The position numbers and the translations under genes are program-made. This document shows, piece by piece, positions 14,563-22,740 of a DNA stretch of 24,914 bases. The notes beneath the pieces are model-generated. The model was not told the DNA's origin, made no database searches, and saw only the letters and a program-made list of their open reading frames with translations. This stretch comes from Planctomycetes bacterium GWF2_50_10. Lineage in GTDB: Bacteria > Planctomycetota > Phycisphaerae > Sedimentisphaerales > GWF2-50-10. Positions within the stretch are counted from its first letter, which is position 1; the number at the start of each line of letters is the position of its first letter. The stretch is from contig MHYB01000046.1 in assembly GCA_001824635.1 (NCBI GenBank), forward strand, positions 2,402 to 27,315, in the 5' to 3' direction.

Positions 14563-15695
14563 AAATAGTAATGTTTTATCATTCACTTCTTTCGGACTGG
14601 AATCACGGAAACGCACATTTCCTGCGTGGCATAGTCTGGAACTTGTTGGAACTTGGACACGATGTACGCGTTTATGAGCCAAAAGACGGCTGGAGCATAA
14701 GCAACCTCATCGCGCAGAGTGGACACGCTGCGATAAGCCAGTTTTATCAATATTACCCAGGCCTTCTTAGCATGCGATATGACGCTGGTAGTCTTGATAT
14801 CGACAGGGCTCTCGATGGCGCGGACCTTGTGATAGTGCATGAATGGAATGCACATGAACTTGTGGCAAATATAGGCAATCATCACCAGGCTCATAATAAT
14901 TACATACTCCTGTTCCATGACACCCATCACCGCAGTGTCACCGCGCCCTATGAAATGGCGAATTACGACCTGTCCGGCTATGACGGCGTGCTGGCATTCG
15001 GACGACGTGTGCATGATATTTATTTAAAGCAGGGCTGGGCAAAAAGGGCCTGGGTATGGCATGAAGCTGCGGATACAAGGATTTTCAAGCCGCTGGCAAG
15101 ACCGAAAACCAAAGATCTCGTATGGATAGGCAACTGGGGAGATGAGGAAAGATCACAGGAGCTGAAGGAATTTTTGATTGAGCCAGCCGCCAAACTTAAA
15201 TTGCGATCTGCTGTTTACGGAGTACGCTATCCGCAGTGGGGGATCAATGAACTTGACAGGGCGGGGATTGAATATCGATCGTATGTTCCTAATTTTAAAG
15301 TACCTGAAATTTTTGCCGGAGCGAAATTCACAGTGCATGTCCCGCGACGGCCGTATGCTGCCGCACTGGCGGGCATACCTACTATACGGGTTTTCGAGGC
15401 TCTGGCTTGCAGGTTGCCGCTGATTTGCGCGCCTTGGAAGGACACCGAAGGATTGTTTCACCCAGGCGAGGATTATATCATCGTGCATAACGGCAGCGAA
15501 ATGGCCCAATGGATGGAGCGCATATTAGCCGATGATGAATTCGCAAAGCATCTTGCCGGTAATGGATACAGGACAATTATCGAACGACATACTTGCGCCC
15601 ACAGGGTAAAAGAACTGATGGCAATATGTGAATCGATGGGTATGGATTGTTCGCCCAATAAATTCAAAAGCAGGGGGGTGATGGCAAATGTCTGA
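14559..15695 (+). CDS. CgeB-like glycosyltransferase, paralogue 1
   Basis: A 378-residue GT-B protein. The start KIVMFYHSLLSDWNHGNAHF, with LELGHDVRVYEPKDGW, and the C-terminal half with TIRVFEALACRLPLICAPWKDTEGLFHPGEDYIIV match the Glyco_trans_1_2 domain of CgeB-type proteins. In this family the donor-binding Glu lies in the RVFEA segment. CgeB in Bacillus subtilis is tied to spore-surface glycosylation; biochemical function is poorly known, so only a general glycosyltransferase role is proposed. It is the most divergent of three consecutive paralogues (it has AHELVANIGNHHQAHNNYILLFHDTHHR where the others differ). The downstream gene begins within its last 8 bases (ATGTCTGA). Confidence 0.82.
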   Translation: MKIVMFYHSLLSDWNHGNAHFLRGIVWNLLELGHDVRVYEPKDGWSISNLIAQSGHAAISQFYQYYPGLLSMRYDAGSLDIDRALDGADLVIVHEWNAHELVANIGNHHQAHNNYILLFHDTHHRSVTAPYEMANYDLSGYDGVLAFGRRVHDIYLKQGWAKRAWVWHEAADTRIFKPLARPKTKDLVWIGNWGDEERSQELKEFLIEPAAKLKLRSAVYGVRYPQWGINELDRAGIEYRSYVPNFKVPEIFAGAKFTVHVPRRPYAAALAGIPTIRVFEALACRLPLICAPWKDTEGLFHPGEDYIIVHNGSEMAQWMERILADDEFAKHLAGNGYRTIIERHTCAHRVKELMAICESMGMDCSPNKFKSRGVMANV

Positions 15696-16788
15696 CGGGC
15701 TGGACATAGTATTTTTCGGGTCGAGCCTGGTTTCAGCCTACTGGAACGGGGCGGCGACTTATTATCGCGGGATTATCAGGCAACTGCACGCGCGTGGGCA
15801 CAGGGTCACATTCTACGAGCCAAACGCATGGGACAGGCAAGCGCACAGGGATATTGAAGACCCATCATGGGCCAGGGTTGTTGTTTATTCTTCGCAAAAT
15901 ACCGATGAAGTTTATCAATGCCTTGAGCAGGCGCGAAATGCGGATATTATAGTCAAGACCAGCGGCGTGGGAATATTCGACGAACTCCTGGAAAAAGCGG
16001 TCCTCGCGTATCGAAGGCCCGATTCACTGGTAATATTCTGGGATGTCGATGCGCCTGCCACGCTTGAGCGGGTCCGCGCCAATACAGAAGATTATTTCCG
16101 CCAGTTGATCGGAAAGTATGACATGATCCTGACCTATGGCGGCGGCGAACCGGTGACGAATGCGTACATGGCACTGGGAGCAAGACAGTGTACGCCGATC
16201 TATAACGCTCTCGATCCGTCAACACACTACCCTGTCGCGCACCAGCCGGAGTTTGTATGCAGATGCTCATTTCTGGGCAACCGCCTGCCGGACAGGGAAG
16301 CCAGGGTTGATGAATTCTTATTCAAGGCCGCTCGCTCGCTCAAGGAGCATAGTTTTATACTGGGCGGCAATGGCTGGCAGGATAGAGATATGCCGGCCAA
16401 TGTAAAATACCTCGGTCATGTATATACAAAAGATCACAATTCGCTCAACAGTTCATCACTTGCGGTGCTCAATATAAGCAGGGAAAGCATGGCCTCGTAT
16501 GGTTATTCGCCTGCTACGCGGGTCTTCGAAGCTGCCGGAGCGGCCGCGTGCATAATTACAGACCAATGGGCAGGACTGGATTACTTTTTTGAACCCGGCA
16601 GGGAAATTCTTGCCGCCCGGGATGGCCTGGATGTCACAAAATATCTTACGGAACTCACATGCGAGCAGGCCGGAAAAATCGGAACAGCGGCGCTGAGGCG
16701 GGTCCTTGCCGAACATACATACGCCCACAGGGCATCATTGCTTGAATCAGCCTTGGGGCTGCCAACCAGGAGCAGAACATATGTCTGA
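15688..16788 (+). CDS. CgeB-like glycosyltransferase, paralogue 2
   Basis: 366 residues. The N-terminal part is MSDGLDIVFFGSSLVSAYWNGAATYYRGIIRQLHARGHRVTFYEP, and the C-terminal Glyco_trans_1_2 part is GYSPATRVFEAAGAAACIITDQWAGLDYFFEPGREILAA. It aligns along its length with the following gene: shared WNG.AT.YR, DVDAPATL versus DIDTPVTL, Y.L/ILxxxGGxPV, SFLGNRLPDRE versus GYMGTFSPDRQ. The two are thus recent paralogues. The expected role is transfer of a sugar onto the operon's glycan; donor and acceptor are unknown. The ATG at 15688 has an AGGGGGG ribosome binding site at 15672-15678 and overlaps the previous gene by 8 bp. Confidence 0.82.
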   Translation: MSDGLDIVFFGSSLVSAYWNGAATYYRGIIRQLHARGHRVTFYEPNAWDRQAHRDIEDPSWARVVVYSSQNTDEVYQCLEQARNADIIVKTSGVGIFDELLEKAVLAYRRPDSLVIFWDVDAPATLERVRANTEDYFRQLIGKYDMILTYGGGEPVTNAYMALGARQCTPIYNALDPSTHYPVAHQPEFVCRCSFLGNRLPDREARVDEFLFKAARSLKEHSFILGGNGWQDRDMPANVKYLGHVYTKDHNSLNSSSLAVLNISRESMASYGYSPATRVFEAAGAAACIITDQWAGLDYFFEPGREILAARDGLDVTKYLTELTCEQAGKIGTAALRRVLAEHTYAHRASLLESALGLPTRSRTYV

Positions 16789-17854
16789 AAATTCACTGAA
16801 TATCATGATATTTGGGCTTTCGATAACAAGTTCATGGGGCAATGGCCACGCCACAACATACAGGAGTCTAGTCAAGGGGCTGTGGCATCTTGGCCACAAG
16901 GTTACGTTCCTTGAAAAGGATCAGCCTTGGTATGCCTCGAATCGGGATATGCCCGAATCAGGCCATTGCAGGATTATTCTTTATAATGACTTTGCGCAAA
17001 TTATGCGGGAAATGGCAAAAGAGGTGCAAAAGGCCGATCTCGTAATAGTGGGATCGTTTGTTGATAATGGCATTGAGGTCGGATCATGGATACTTGACCT
17101 GGCTAACGGCATCACTGCTTTCTATGATATCGATACACCTGTAACCCTCGCGAAAATGGCGGCGGGAGATTACCAGTATCTTTCGCCCTCGCTGATTCCG
17201 CGATACGATCTATATCTCTCTTTTACCGGCGGGCCGGTGCTGGAAGAACTTGAAGATGAATATCACGCAAAGACAGCCAGGCAGTTTTTCTGCTCTGTCG
17301 ATTCCGATCTTTATTCGCCTTGCATGATCTCCAGGGATTATGAACTCGGCTATATGGGAACCTTCAGCCCGGACCGGCAGGATAAACTCGACAAACTTAT
17401 GCTCACCCCGGCCAGATCACATGACCAAAAAAGATTTATCGTTGCAGGTCCCCAATACCCTGAAGATATTCAATGGCCAGCCAATGTGGAGCGGGTAGTC
17501 CATATCCCGCCAGGTCGCCACAGCCAATTCTACTGCTCGCAAAAAATGACGCTCAATATTACACGAACTGATATGATCAAGCTGGGACATTCGCCAAGCG
17601 TGCGTATGTTCGAGGCGGCCGCGTGCTGTACGCCGGTAATAACAGATTACTGGCCGGGATTGGAAATGATCTTTGAGCCTGAAAAGGAAATTCTTGTCGC
17701 AAATGATTCAGATGACGTGCAAAGATATATGACAGAAATGACAGCCGCGAGCCTGGAAAAGATTGCCGCAAATGCCCTTGCCAAAGTAATAAAACACCAT
17801 AATTCAACCCAGCGTGCGGGGCAGCTTATAGATTATTACCGCCAGATTGCCTAA
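16781..17854 (+). CDS. CgeB-like glycosyltransferase, paralogue 3
   Basis: 357 residues from the ATG at 16781 (MSENSLNIMIFGLSITSSWG), chosen because AGGAG lies 8 bases upstream (16768-16772) and it aligns with the start of the preceding paralogue; the frame is open to 16706 but that part lies inside the upstream gene. The family C-terminal motif is GHSPSVRMFEAAACCTPVITDYWPGLEMIFEPEKEILVA. The overlap with the upstream gene is again ATGTCTGA, identical to the previous junction, as expected if the pair arose by tandem duplication. Last gene of the operon; its stop codon touches the stop codon of the convergent transporter gene with no spacer. Confidence 0.83.
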   Translation: MSENSLNIMIFGLSITSSWGNGHATTYRSLVKGLWHLGHKVTFLEKDQPWYASNRDMPESGHCRIILYNDFAQIMREMAKEVQKADLVIVGSFVDNGIEVGSWILDLANGITAFYDIDTPVTLAKMAAGDYQYLSPSLIPRYDLYLSFTGGPVLEELEDEYHAKTARQFFCSVDSDLYSPCMISRDYELGYMGTFSPDRQDKLDKLMLTPARSHDQKRFIVAGPQYPEDIQWPANVERVVHIPPGRHSQFYCSQKMTLNITRTDMIKLGHSPSVRMFEAAACCTPVITDYWPGLEMIFEPEKEILVANDSDDVQRYMTEMTAASLEKIAANALAKVIKHHNSTQRAGQLIDYYRQIA

Positions 17855-18670
17855 TTACGCGCGCCAGCGGCCCCTCGTCACCAGGCCGACTGCAAAAAGG
17901 CCTGTGCCGGTAAGTATAATGACCGGGCCGGTCTGAAGATTAAACGCCAGCGAAAGAAGTATCCCGCCTATAACGATCAGTTCCGCGAAACAAATTGAGA
18001 CAAGCAGCAGTGATTTTGCCGAGCGGGCAAAAAGCTTTCCGAACGAGACAGGAATTATCAACAGCGCGCTTACAAGTACTATGCCGAACATCTTTATTGC
18101 GAGTATTGTGCTCACTGCCAGCAGGATGTATAAGGTGATCTTGTGCCTCTCGACTTTAATACCCGCAAGCCGCGCAAGTTCTTCATTGAGGCAGATGAAA
18201 ATATATTTTTTATAGTTAACAAGCAAATAAGCGATAAGAGCCACTGATACCGGGATAATGAAGCGAAGTTCGGCAGTATTAAGCGTGATGATATTGCCGA
18301 AGAGATAGCTGTTGAGTTCTGGGACATAGCCGGATTTGAGGCTTATAAGTACAACGCCAAGCGCAAGGCTCGACGTGAAAAGTATGCCGATAAGCGAATC
18401 CGGGGCCAGTTCGGTTCGCCTTTCCAGAAAGTATATGGCGATAGCGAAGAAAATGCCGACTATCACTGCCCAGACGATGGGTGTATGGCCCAGCAGCAGA
18501 CCTATTGCCACACCCGCAAGAGCCGTATGAGCGATGCCGTCACTGAAAAATGCCATCTTGCGCAGGATGACGAATATGCCCAAAATCGAAAGCAGGGCCC
18601 CGCTGAAGATGCCCGCTACTATCGCCCGCTGAACAAACGGGTATGTCAGAAGTCTTAATAATTCATCCAT
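17855..18670 (-). CDS. znuB: Metal ABC transporter permease (ZnuB/MntB/TroC family)
   Basis: A 271-residue very hydrophobic protein with about eight membrane segments, typical of the ABC-3 permease family for Zn2+ or Mn2+. Hallmarks are FVQRAIVAGIFSGALLSILGIFVILRKMAFFSDGIAHTALAGVAIG (the coupling region with ISHAxLAG-type motif), PDSLIGILFTSSLALGV and FGIVLVSALLIIPVSFGKLFA (the GxxLxxALLIIPAA-type motif). The ATG at 18670 is used because it overlaps the ATPase gene by 8 bp (ATGGATGA) and matches the family start; the open frame extends to 18730 without support. The complex imports a divalent metal across the inner membrane. Confidence 0.9.
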   Translation of the reverse strand: MDELLRLLTYPFVQRAIVAGIFSGALLSILGIFVILRKMAFFSDGIAHTALAGVAIGLLLGHTPIVWAVIVGIFFAIAIYFLERRTELAPDSLIGILFTSSLALGVVLISLKSGYVPELNSYLFGNIITLNTAELRFIIPVSVALIAYLLVNYKKYIFICLNEELARLAGIKVERHKITLYILLAVSTILAIKMFGIVLVSALLIIPVSFGKLFARSAKSLLLVSICFAELIVIGGILLSLAFNLQTGPVIILTGTGLFAVGLVTRGRWRA

Positions 18671-19367
18671 GTTCGTGTCCGTGATCGCGACGTTCAAAAT
18701 GCGTCGTATAAAGTTTGGCCAGCATTTCATCTGTAAGCACTTTAGCCGGTGCTCCGCAGCAGAAAATATTTTTATTTAGGCAGATGACCTTTGTTGCGGT
18801 TGTAGAGACCATATTGATTTCATGGGAAATGAGCATTATCGTCTGCTTGTGCTCTGTATTGATATGACGAAGCATTTCATAGAAGCTCGCCACGCCGTCA
18901 ACATCGATGCCGCTGGTAGGTTCGTCCAGGATTAACAGCTGGGGATTATTGAGCATGGCCGAGATAATGAGTACACGCTGCAGTTGTCCGCCCGACAGTG
19001 AACCCAACCGCGATTTGGCCAGCCCAGCTACTCCAAATTCACGGGCAAGTTCTTCGCGAAGCGGCTCGTTTTCGGAATAGAGGTTCAAGAATTCCCACAC
19101 GGATAGCGGAAATGTCCTGTCGAAATCGAAACGCTGGGGCACATAGCCGATCTTGCTCATTTGATCGCCGACTGGTTTGCCTTCTAGCTTTATCGTGCCG
19201 CGGTACGGTATCATGCCCAGGATCGCTCGTACAAGCGTTGTTTTACCCGAGCCGTTTGGCCCGATGATCGAAACAACATCACCCATATCGATATCGAAGG
19301 AAACGTTTTCGATAACCGTAGTGGAATTAAAACTTACACTGACATCTCTAGCTTCAAGAAAAGCCAT
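18663..19367 (-). CDS. znuC: Metal ABC transporter ATP-binding protein (ZnuC-like)
   Basis: A 234-residue ABC ATPase with Walker A GPNGSGKT (36-43), Q-loop Gln78 in GYVPQRF, the signature LSGGQLQR (124-131), Walker B LLILDE (144-149) with the D-loop SGID, and the switch His in LISHEIN. This is a family-length subunit of the manganese/zinc uptake transporter class. The extreme C-terminus is histidine-rich (HFERRDHGHEHG), fitting a metal-responsive or metal-holding tail. It is preceded by a GGAGA ribosome binding site, 9 bp after the binding-protein gene. Confidence 0.92.
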   Translation of the reverse strand: MAFLEARDVSVSFNSTTVIENVSFDIDMGDVVSIIGPNGSGKTTLVRAILGMIPYRGTIKLEGKPVGDQMSKIGYVPQRFDFDRTFPLSVWEFLNLYSENEPLREELAREFGVAGLAKSRLGSLSGGQLQRVLIISAMLNNPQLLILDEPTSGIDVDGVASFYEMLRHINTEHKQTIMLISHEINMVSTTATKVICLNKNIFCCGAPAKVLTDEMLAKLYTTHFERRDHGHEHG

Positions 19368-19376
19368 TCTTCTCCG

Positions 19377-20255
19377 TTATTTGCTAAGCGCGTTATAAAT
19401 TTTATCGGCATTATACTTCATCATGCCAATATAGGTCAAAGTCTGCTCGGTTGCACCGCCTTCCGGGTCAAGCGTATCAATTTTAACTTGCAAATCGCTG
19501 GCAACCTGCACCAGCGCATCGGAACTGAACTGCGGCTCTGAAAAGATCACTTTGATCTTATTGGCTTTAATAGTTGTTATAAAATCTGCCAGGTATTCCG
19601 GCGTCGGTTCCTTGCCGGGGAACGGCTCGAAAGCCGCCGCGACATTTAAACCGTAAGCCTGCGCGAAATAGAACCATGCCTCGTGAAACGTCGCGAAAGA
19701 CCTGTTTTGCAGCGATCCTAATTTTGTTTTGATCTCCTCATCCGCCTGTAGCATCTGGGCCTTGTATTTTCCAAGATTAGCCACGAAAAAATCCTTATCC
19801 TTGGGATTAATCGCGGCAAGTTCTTTTGCGATTGTCTCCGCGATAATCGCTCCGTTTGACATTGACAGCCAGTAATGCGGATCTACACTGCCGTCGGGCA
19901 ACTTGCGAAGGTCTATGCCATTCGAGACTTCGATAACCTTTGCGTTTCCGCTCACGGATGTTGCCACCCGGTCGGCCCAGTCATCGATCCCGTGGCCTAT
20001 TTTAAATATCGCTTTTATATCTGTTATATTACGGATCGTCTGCGGCGTTACGTCAAAAGTATGAGGACTAGCCCCCGGCGGCATAATGGTCACCACCTTC
20101 ACCTTATCTCCGCCTACATTCCTGATTATATCCGCCAGCGGATAGATCGACGCTGCCACGCGAATCACATTGGCATCAGTGATTTGCGACTCCTGCTTCT
20201 TGCAGCCTGTAACGGCCATTATAAGACAGCATATTAGGATCATGTAACGCATCAT
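19377..20255 (-). CDS. znuA: Zinc/manganese-binding lipoprotein of the ABC transporter (ZnuA-like)
   Basis: A 292-residue cluster A-I substrate-binding protein. A short signal peptide ends in the lipobox VTGC (Cys18), so it should be a lipoprotein. Metal ligands can be placed by family: His65 in PGASPHTFD, His127 in DPHYWLS, His191 in TFHEAW, and Asp263 in TLDPEGG. Three His plus one Asp fits zinc proteins better than the His2-Glu-Asp set of manganese proteins, but specificity is inferred. The His-rich loop seen in many ZnuA proteins is absent. A GGAGG ribosome binding site (20261-20265) serves either of two adjacent ATG codons. First gene of the transporter operon, under the operator-bearing promoter at 20281-20310. 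Confidence 0.9.
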   Translation of the reverse strand: MMRYMILICCLIMAVTGCKKQESQITDANVIRVAASIYPLADIIRNVGGDKVKVVTIMPPGASPHTFDVTPQTIRNITDIKAIFKIGHGIDDWADRVATSVSGNAKVIEVSNGIDLRKLPDGSVDPHYWLSMSNGAIIAETIAKELAAINPKDKDFFVANLGKYKAQMLQADEEIKTKLGSLQNRSFATFHEAWFYFAQAYGLNVAAAFEPFPGKEPTPEYLADFITTIKANKIKVIFSEPQFSSDALVQVASDLQVKIDTLDPEGGATEQTLTYIGMMKYNADKIYNALSK

Positions 20256-20280
20256 TTAAACCTCCAGTAACAGTTGACCC

Positions 20281-20310
20281 ATGATAACGCAACTAAGTTG
20301 CGTTTGTCAA
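20281..20310 (-). promoter_or_regulatory. Sigma-70-type promoter of the metal transporter operon
   Basis: Read on the minus strand, a perfect TTGACA (20305-20310) is followed by an 18-bp spacer and TATCAT (20281-20286, five of six matches). Transcription would start near 20273, leaving a leader of about 18 bases that contains the ribosome binding site. Confidence 0.75.
20286..20304. promoter_or_regulatory. 19-bp palindromic operator, probable metal-repressor site
   Basis: AACGCAAC-taa-GTTGCGTT is a perfect inverted repeat with 8-bp arms and a 3-bp centre. It fills the spacer between the -35 and -10 boxes of the metal transporter operon. Position and symmetry suggest a repressor of the Fur/Zur/MntR kind that shuts off uptake when metal is plentiful. 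The sequence is not one of the classical Fur or Zur boxes I know, so the protein is not identified. Confidence 0.7.
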
Positions 20311-20343
20311 TAGGGGATTTTCTATCCTAAGTGCTGGTGTGAG

Positions 20344-20712
20344 TTAAAACGTGAAGTTCTTTTCAAAGACCGTGGAAAAATCGAATATGTCGTTGAAGTC
20401 GTCGATGGAGTCGCTTGGCTGGGCACTCATCCACTGGTTAGCGATCATCAGGTAGACGATCTCGCCGAAATCGCGTGTTGTCTGGATACCCCAGTGATTA
20501 AGTACGGTTTTGGCCAATCGGCCATATTTCTGCAATGCCAGTTCCTTCAGGCCCTCGGATAGGTCCCTGCCCGTCACATGCTGAGGGCCGCCTTGCTGGG
20601 CCTCTTCGGCATTTTTTTTGACTGTATGGCCCAAGCCTTCATATACAAACGCCATTGCCAGTGGTGTGTACCTGCCGTCAATCCGGGCTATTTCTTCAAG
20701 ATTGCTTTTCAC
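20344..20712 (-). CDS. Minf_1886-family conserved protein
   Basis: A 122-residue soluble protein of a family I recognise as conserved in planctomycetes and Verrucomicrobia (Minf_1886 family; I recall a TIGR04138 definition, unverified). Signature segments are IARIDGRYTPLAMAFVYEGLGHTVK, HVTGRDLSEGLKELALQKYGRLAKTVLNHWGI, TTRDFGEIVYLMIAN and a C-terminal DDFNDIFDF. Function is unknown and no catalytic motif is evident. It lies 9 bp downstream of the methionyl-tRNA synthetase gene, so the two are cotranscribed. It is a useful taxonomic marker for this window. Confidence 0.85.
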   Translation of the reverse strand: MKSNLEEIARIDGRYTPLAMAFVYEGLGHTVKKNAEEAQQGGPQHVTGRDLSEGLKELALQKYGRLAKTVLNHWGIQTTRDFGEIVYLMIANQWMSAQPSDSIDDFNDIFDFSTVFEKNFTF

Positions 20713-20721
20713 AGCTTTATC

Positions 20722-22731
20722 CTAATGTATCCGGTAGCCTGGCTGGGCCTTCTCATCCACCCCTAAAACACTCGCTTCGCTGTCGCCCAGACTCGCAGCC
20801 AGGATCATGCCTTCGGAAATGCCGAATTTCATCTTCCTGGGTTTGAGGTTGGCCGCGCAAACAACCTTTCTGCCCACCAGTTCTTCGGGTTTATAATATT
20901 TTGAGATCCCCGCAAAGACGTTTTTCTTGGCAAAGCCAAGATCAAGTTCAAGCTGAAGGAGCTTATCCGCGCCTTCGACCTTTTTTGCACTGATCACTTT
21001 CGCGATACGCAGATCGATCTTCGTAAAATCCTCGATCGTGCATTCCGGCGCAAGTTCTTCATATTGCATTTGCGGTGCGGCTGGCTCAACCGGCTGAGCC
21101 TGGGCGGGTTTACTCTCTTCTAACATTGCGTTTACCTTTTCCTGCTCAATTCTTTCGACAAGTCTTTCAAAGACATTGATTTTATGATTTACAATAATAC
21201 TTTCGACATCATTGAATTTCAATGGTGCGACATTCAGGAATTTTTCGATCTTTTCGGCGAAAACCGGCAGCACGGGCTTAAAGTAGATAGTAAGCATCCG
21301 CACCGAATTAAGCACTGCCGTTAAAACTTTGCGGGTCTTTTCCTTATCAGTTTTTATAAGTGCCCATGGCTGATTATCATCCACATACTTATTCGCCTGA
21401 TCCGTAAGTGCCATCACGCTGCGAACAACAGCCGCAAAATCCAGCTTTTCGTAATTCGCAAGGATATCCGCCTTTGCTGCTGCGATATTCTTAACAAGAG
21501 CCGTACCGTCCTCATCTAACTCGCCCAGCATCGAATCAAGCTTGCCCGTAAGCATAGGCCCCGATCTCGACGCGAGATTTGCGAGCTTGCCGACAAGATC
21601 CGAATTAACTTTTGCGACAAAATCATCCAGGCTCAGGTCGATATCATCGATACCGCCGGTGAGTTTGGCCGCGTAATAATATCGAAGGTACTGCGGGTCA
21701 AGGTGTTTGCGGTACGTCGATGCGTTGATGAATGTCCCGCGACTCTTGCTCATCTTCACGCCATTAACGGTGATAAAGCCATGAATAAAGAGCTTGTTTG
21801 CCGTCCTGAATCCAGCACCCATGAGCATAGCGGGCCAGAAAAGGGCATGAAAATAAACTATGTCCTTGCCGATGAAATGATAAATCTCATATTCCGGCGA
21901 ATTCCATATCTTTTCAAAATCAACGCCCGCCCGCTCAAAATAGTTCTGTGCCGAAGCCATATATCCTATCGGCGCGTCGAACCACACATAAAAATACTTA
22001 TCATCCTCACCCGGTATTTTGAACCCGAAATAAGGTCCGTCGCGCGAAATATCCCAGTCCTTCAGGCCGGACTTGAACCATTCGTCTAGCTTGTTGCCGA
22101 TCGATCGATGCGTATAGCCCGAATCGATCAGCTCCTTAACTTTCGTTCCGAACACTTCAAGCCTGAAAAAGTAGTGCTCGCTTTCCTTTCGCACCGGTGC
22201 CGTGCCGCAAACCGAGCATTTCGGCTCAATAAGTTCCGTAGGCTGATATGTGCTCGAACACACCTCGCAGGAGTCGCCGTATTGATCTGGCGCCTTGCAT
22301 TTGGGACATGTGCCGCGTATAAACCTGTCCGGCAGCCAAATCTTGTCCTTCTCACAGTATGCCTGCTCAACAGTATGCTTTACAATAGCGCCGGCCTTGA
22401 GCAGCCGCTGGAAAAATAATTCGCTGAAATGCTTGTTTTCAGGTGAATGCGTTGTGTAGTAATTATCGAAATCTATCATGAACGCGTCGAAATCGGCCTT
22501 ATGCTCCCTCTTGGCCCGCTCGATCAGCTCTTCCGGCGTGATCCCTTCTTCGCGTGCTCTTATCATTATAGGCGTGCCATGGGCGTCATCCGCGCAGAAA
22601 TAATGGCATTCGTTACCCGCCATCTTATGATACCGCACCCAGATATCCGTCTGAATATCCTCGACCATGTGCCCCAGGTGTATCGGGCCATTGGCGTACT
22701 TCAGGGCTGTTGTAACTACGATCCTTCGCAT
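20722..22731 (-). CDS. metG: Methionyl-tRNA synthetase
   Basis: A 669-residue class I aminoacyl-tRNA synthetase that charges tRNA-Met. The HIGH-type signature is GPIHLGH (15-21) and the KMSKS loop is at 326-330 (NGVKMSKSRGTF). Zinc-knuckle pairs occur at Cys142/145, 155/158 and 172/175, as in the MetG1-type enzymes. The anticodon-binding helical domain follows (about 350-510). A charged/Pro-Ala linker (about 530-565) leads to the C-terminal EMAP-II-like tRNA-binding domain (from about 570, FTKIDLRIAKVISAKKVEGADKLLQLELDLG, ending ...PGYRIH), which normally dimerises and helps bind tRNA. AAAGAGAAT precedes the ATG, 9 bp after the upstream gene. Confidence 0.96.
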   Translation of the reverse strand: MRRIVVTTALKYANGPIHLGHMVEDIQTDIWVRYHKMAGNECHYFCADDAHGTPIMIRAREEGITPEELIERAKREHKADFDAFMIDFDNYYTTHSPENKHFSELFFQRLLKAGAIVKHTVEQAYCEKDKIWLPDRFIRGTCPKCKAPDQYGDSCEVCSSTYQPTELIEPKCSVCGTAPVRKESEHYFFRLEVFGTKVKELIDSGYTHRSIGNKLDEWFKSGLKDWDISRDGPYFGFKIPGEDDKYFYVWFDAPIGYMASAQNYFERAGVDFEKIWNSPEYEIYHFIGKDIVYFHALFWPAMLMGAGFRTANKLFIHGFITVNGVKMSKSRGTFINASTYRKHLDPQYLRYYYAAKLTGGIDDIDLSLDDFVAKVNSDLVGKLANLASRSGPMLTGKLDSMLGELDEDGTALVKNIAAAKADILANYEKLDFAAVVRSVMALTDQANKYVDDNQPWALIKTDKEKTRKVLTAVLNSVRMLTIYFKPVLPVFAEKIEKFLNVAPLKFNDVESIIVNHKINVFERLVERIEQEKVNAMLEESKPAQAQPVEPAAPQMQYEELAPECTIEDFTKIDLRIAKVISAKKVEGADKLLQLELDLGFAKKNVFAGISKYYKPEELVGRKVVCAANLKPRKMKFGISEGMILAASLGDSEASVLGVDEKAQPGYRIH

Positions 22732-22740
22732 ATATTCTCT

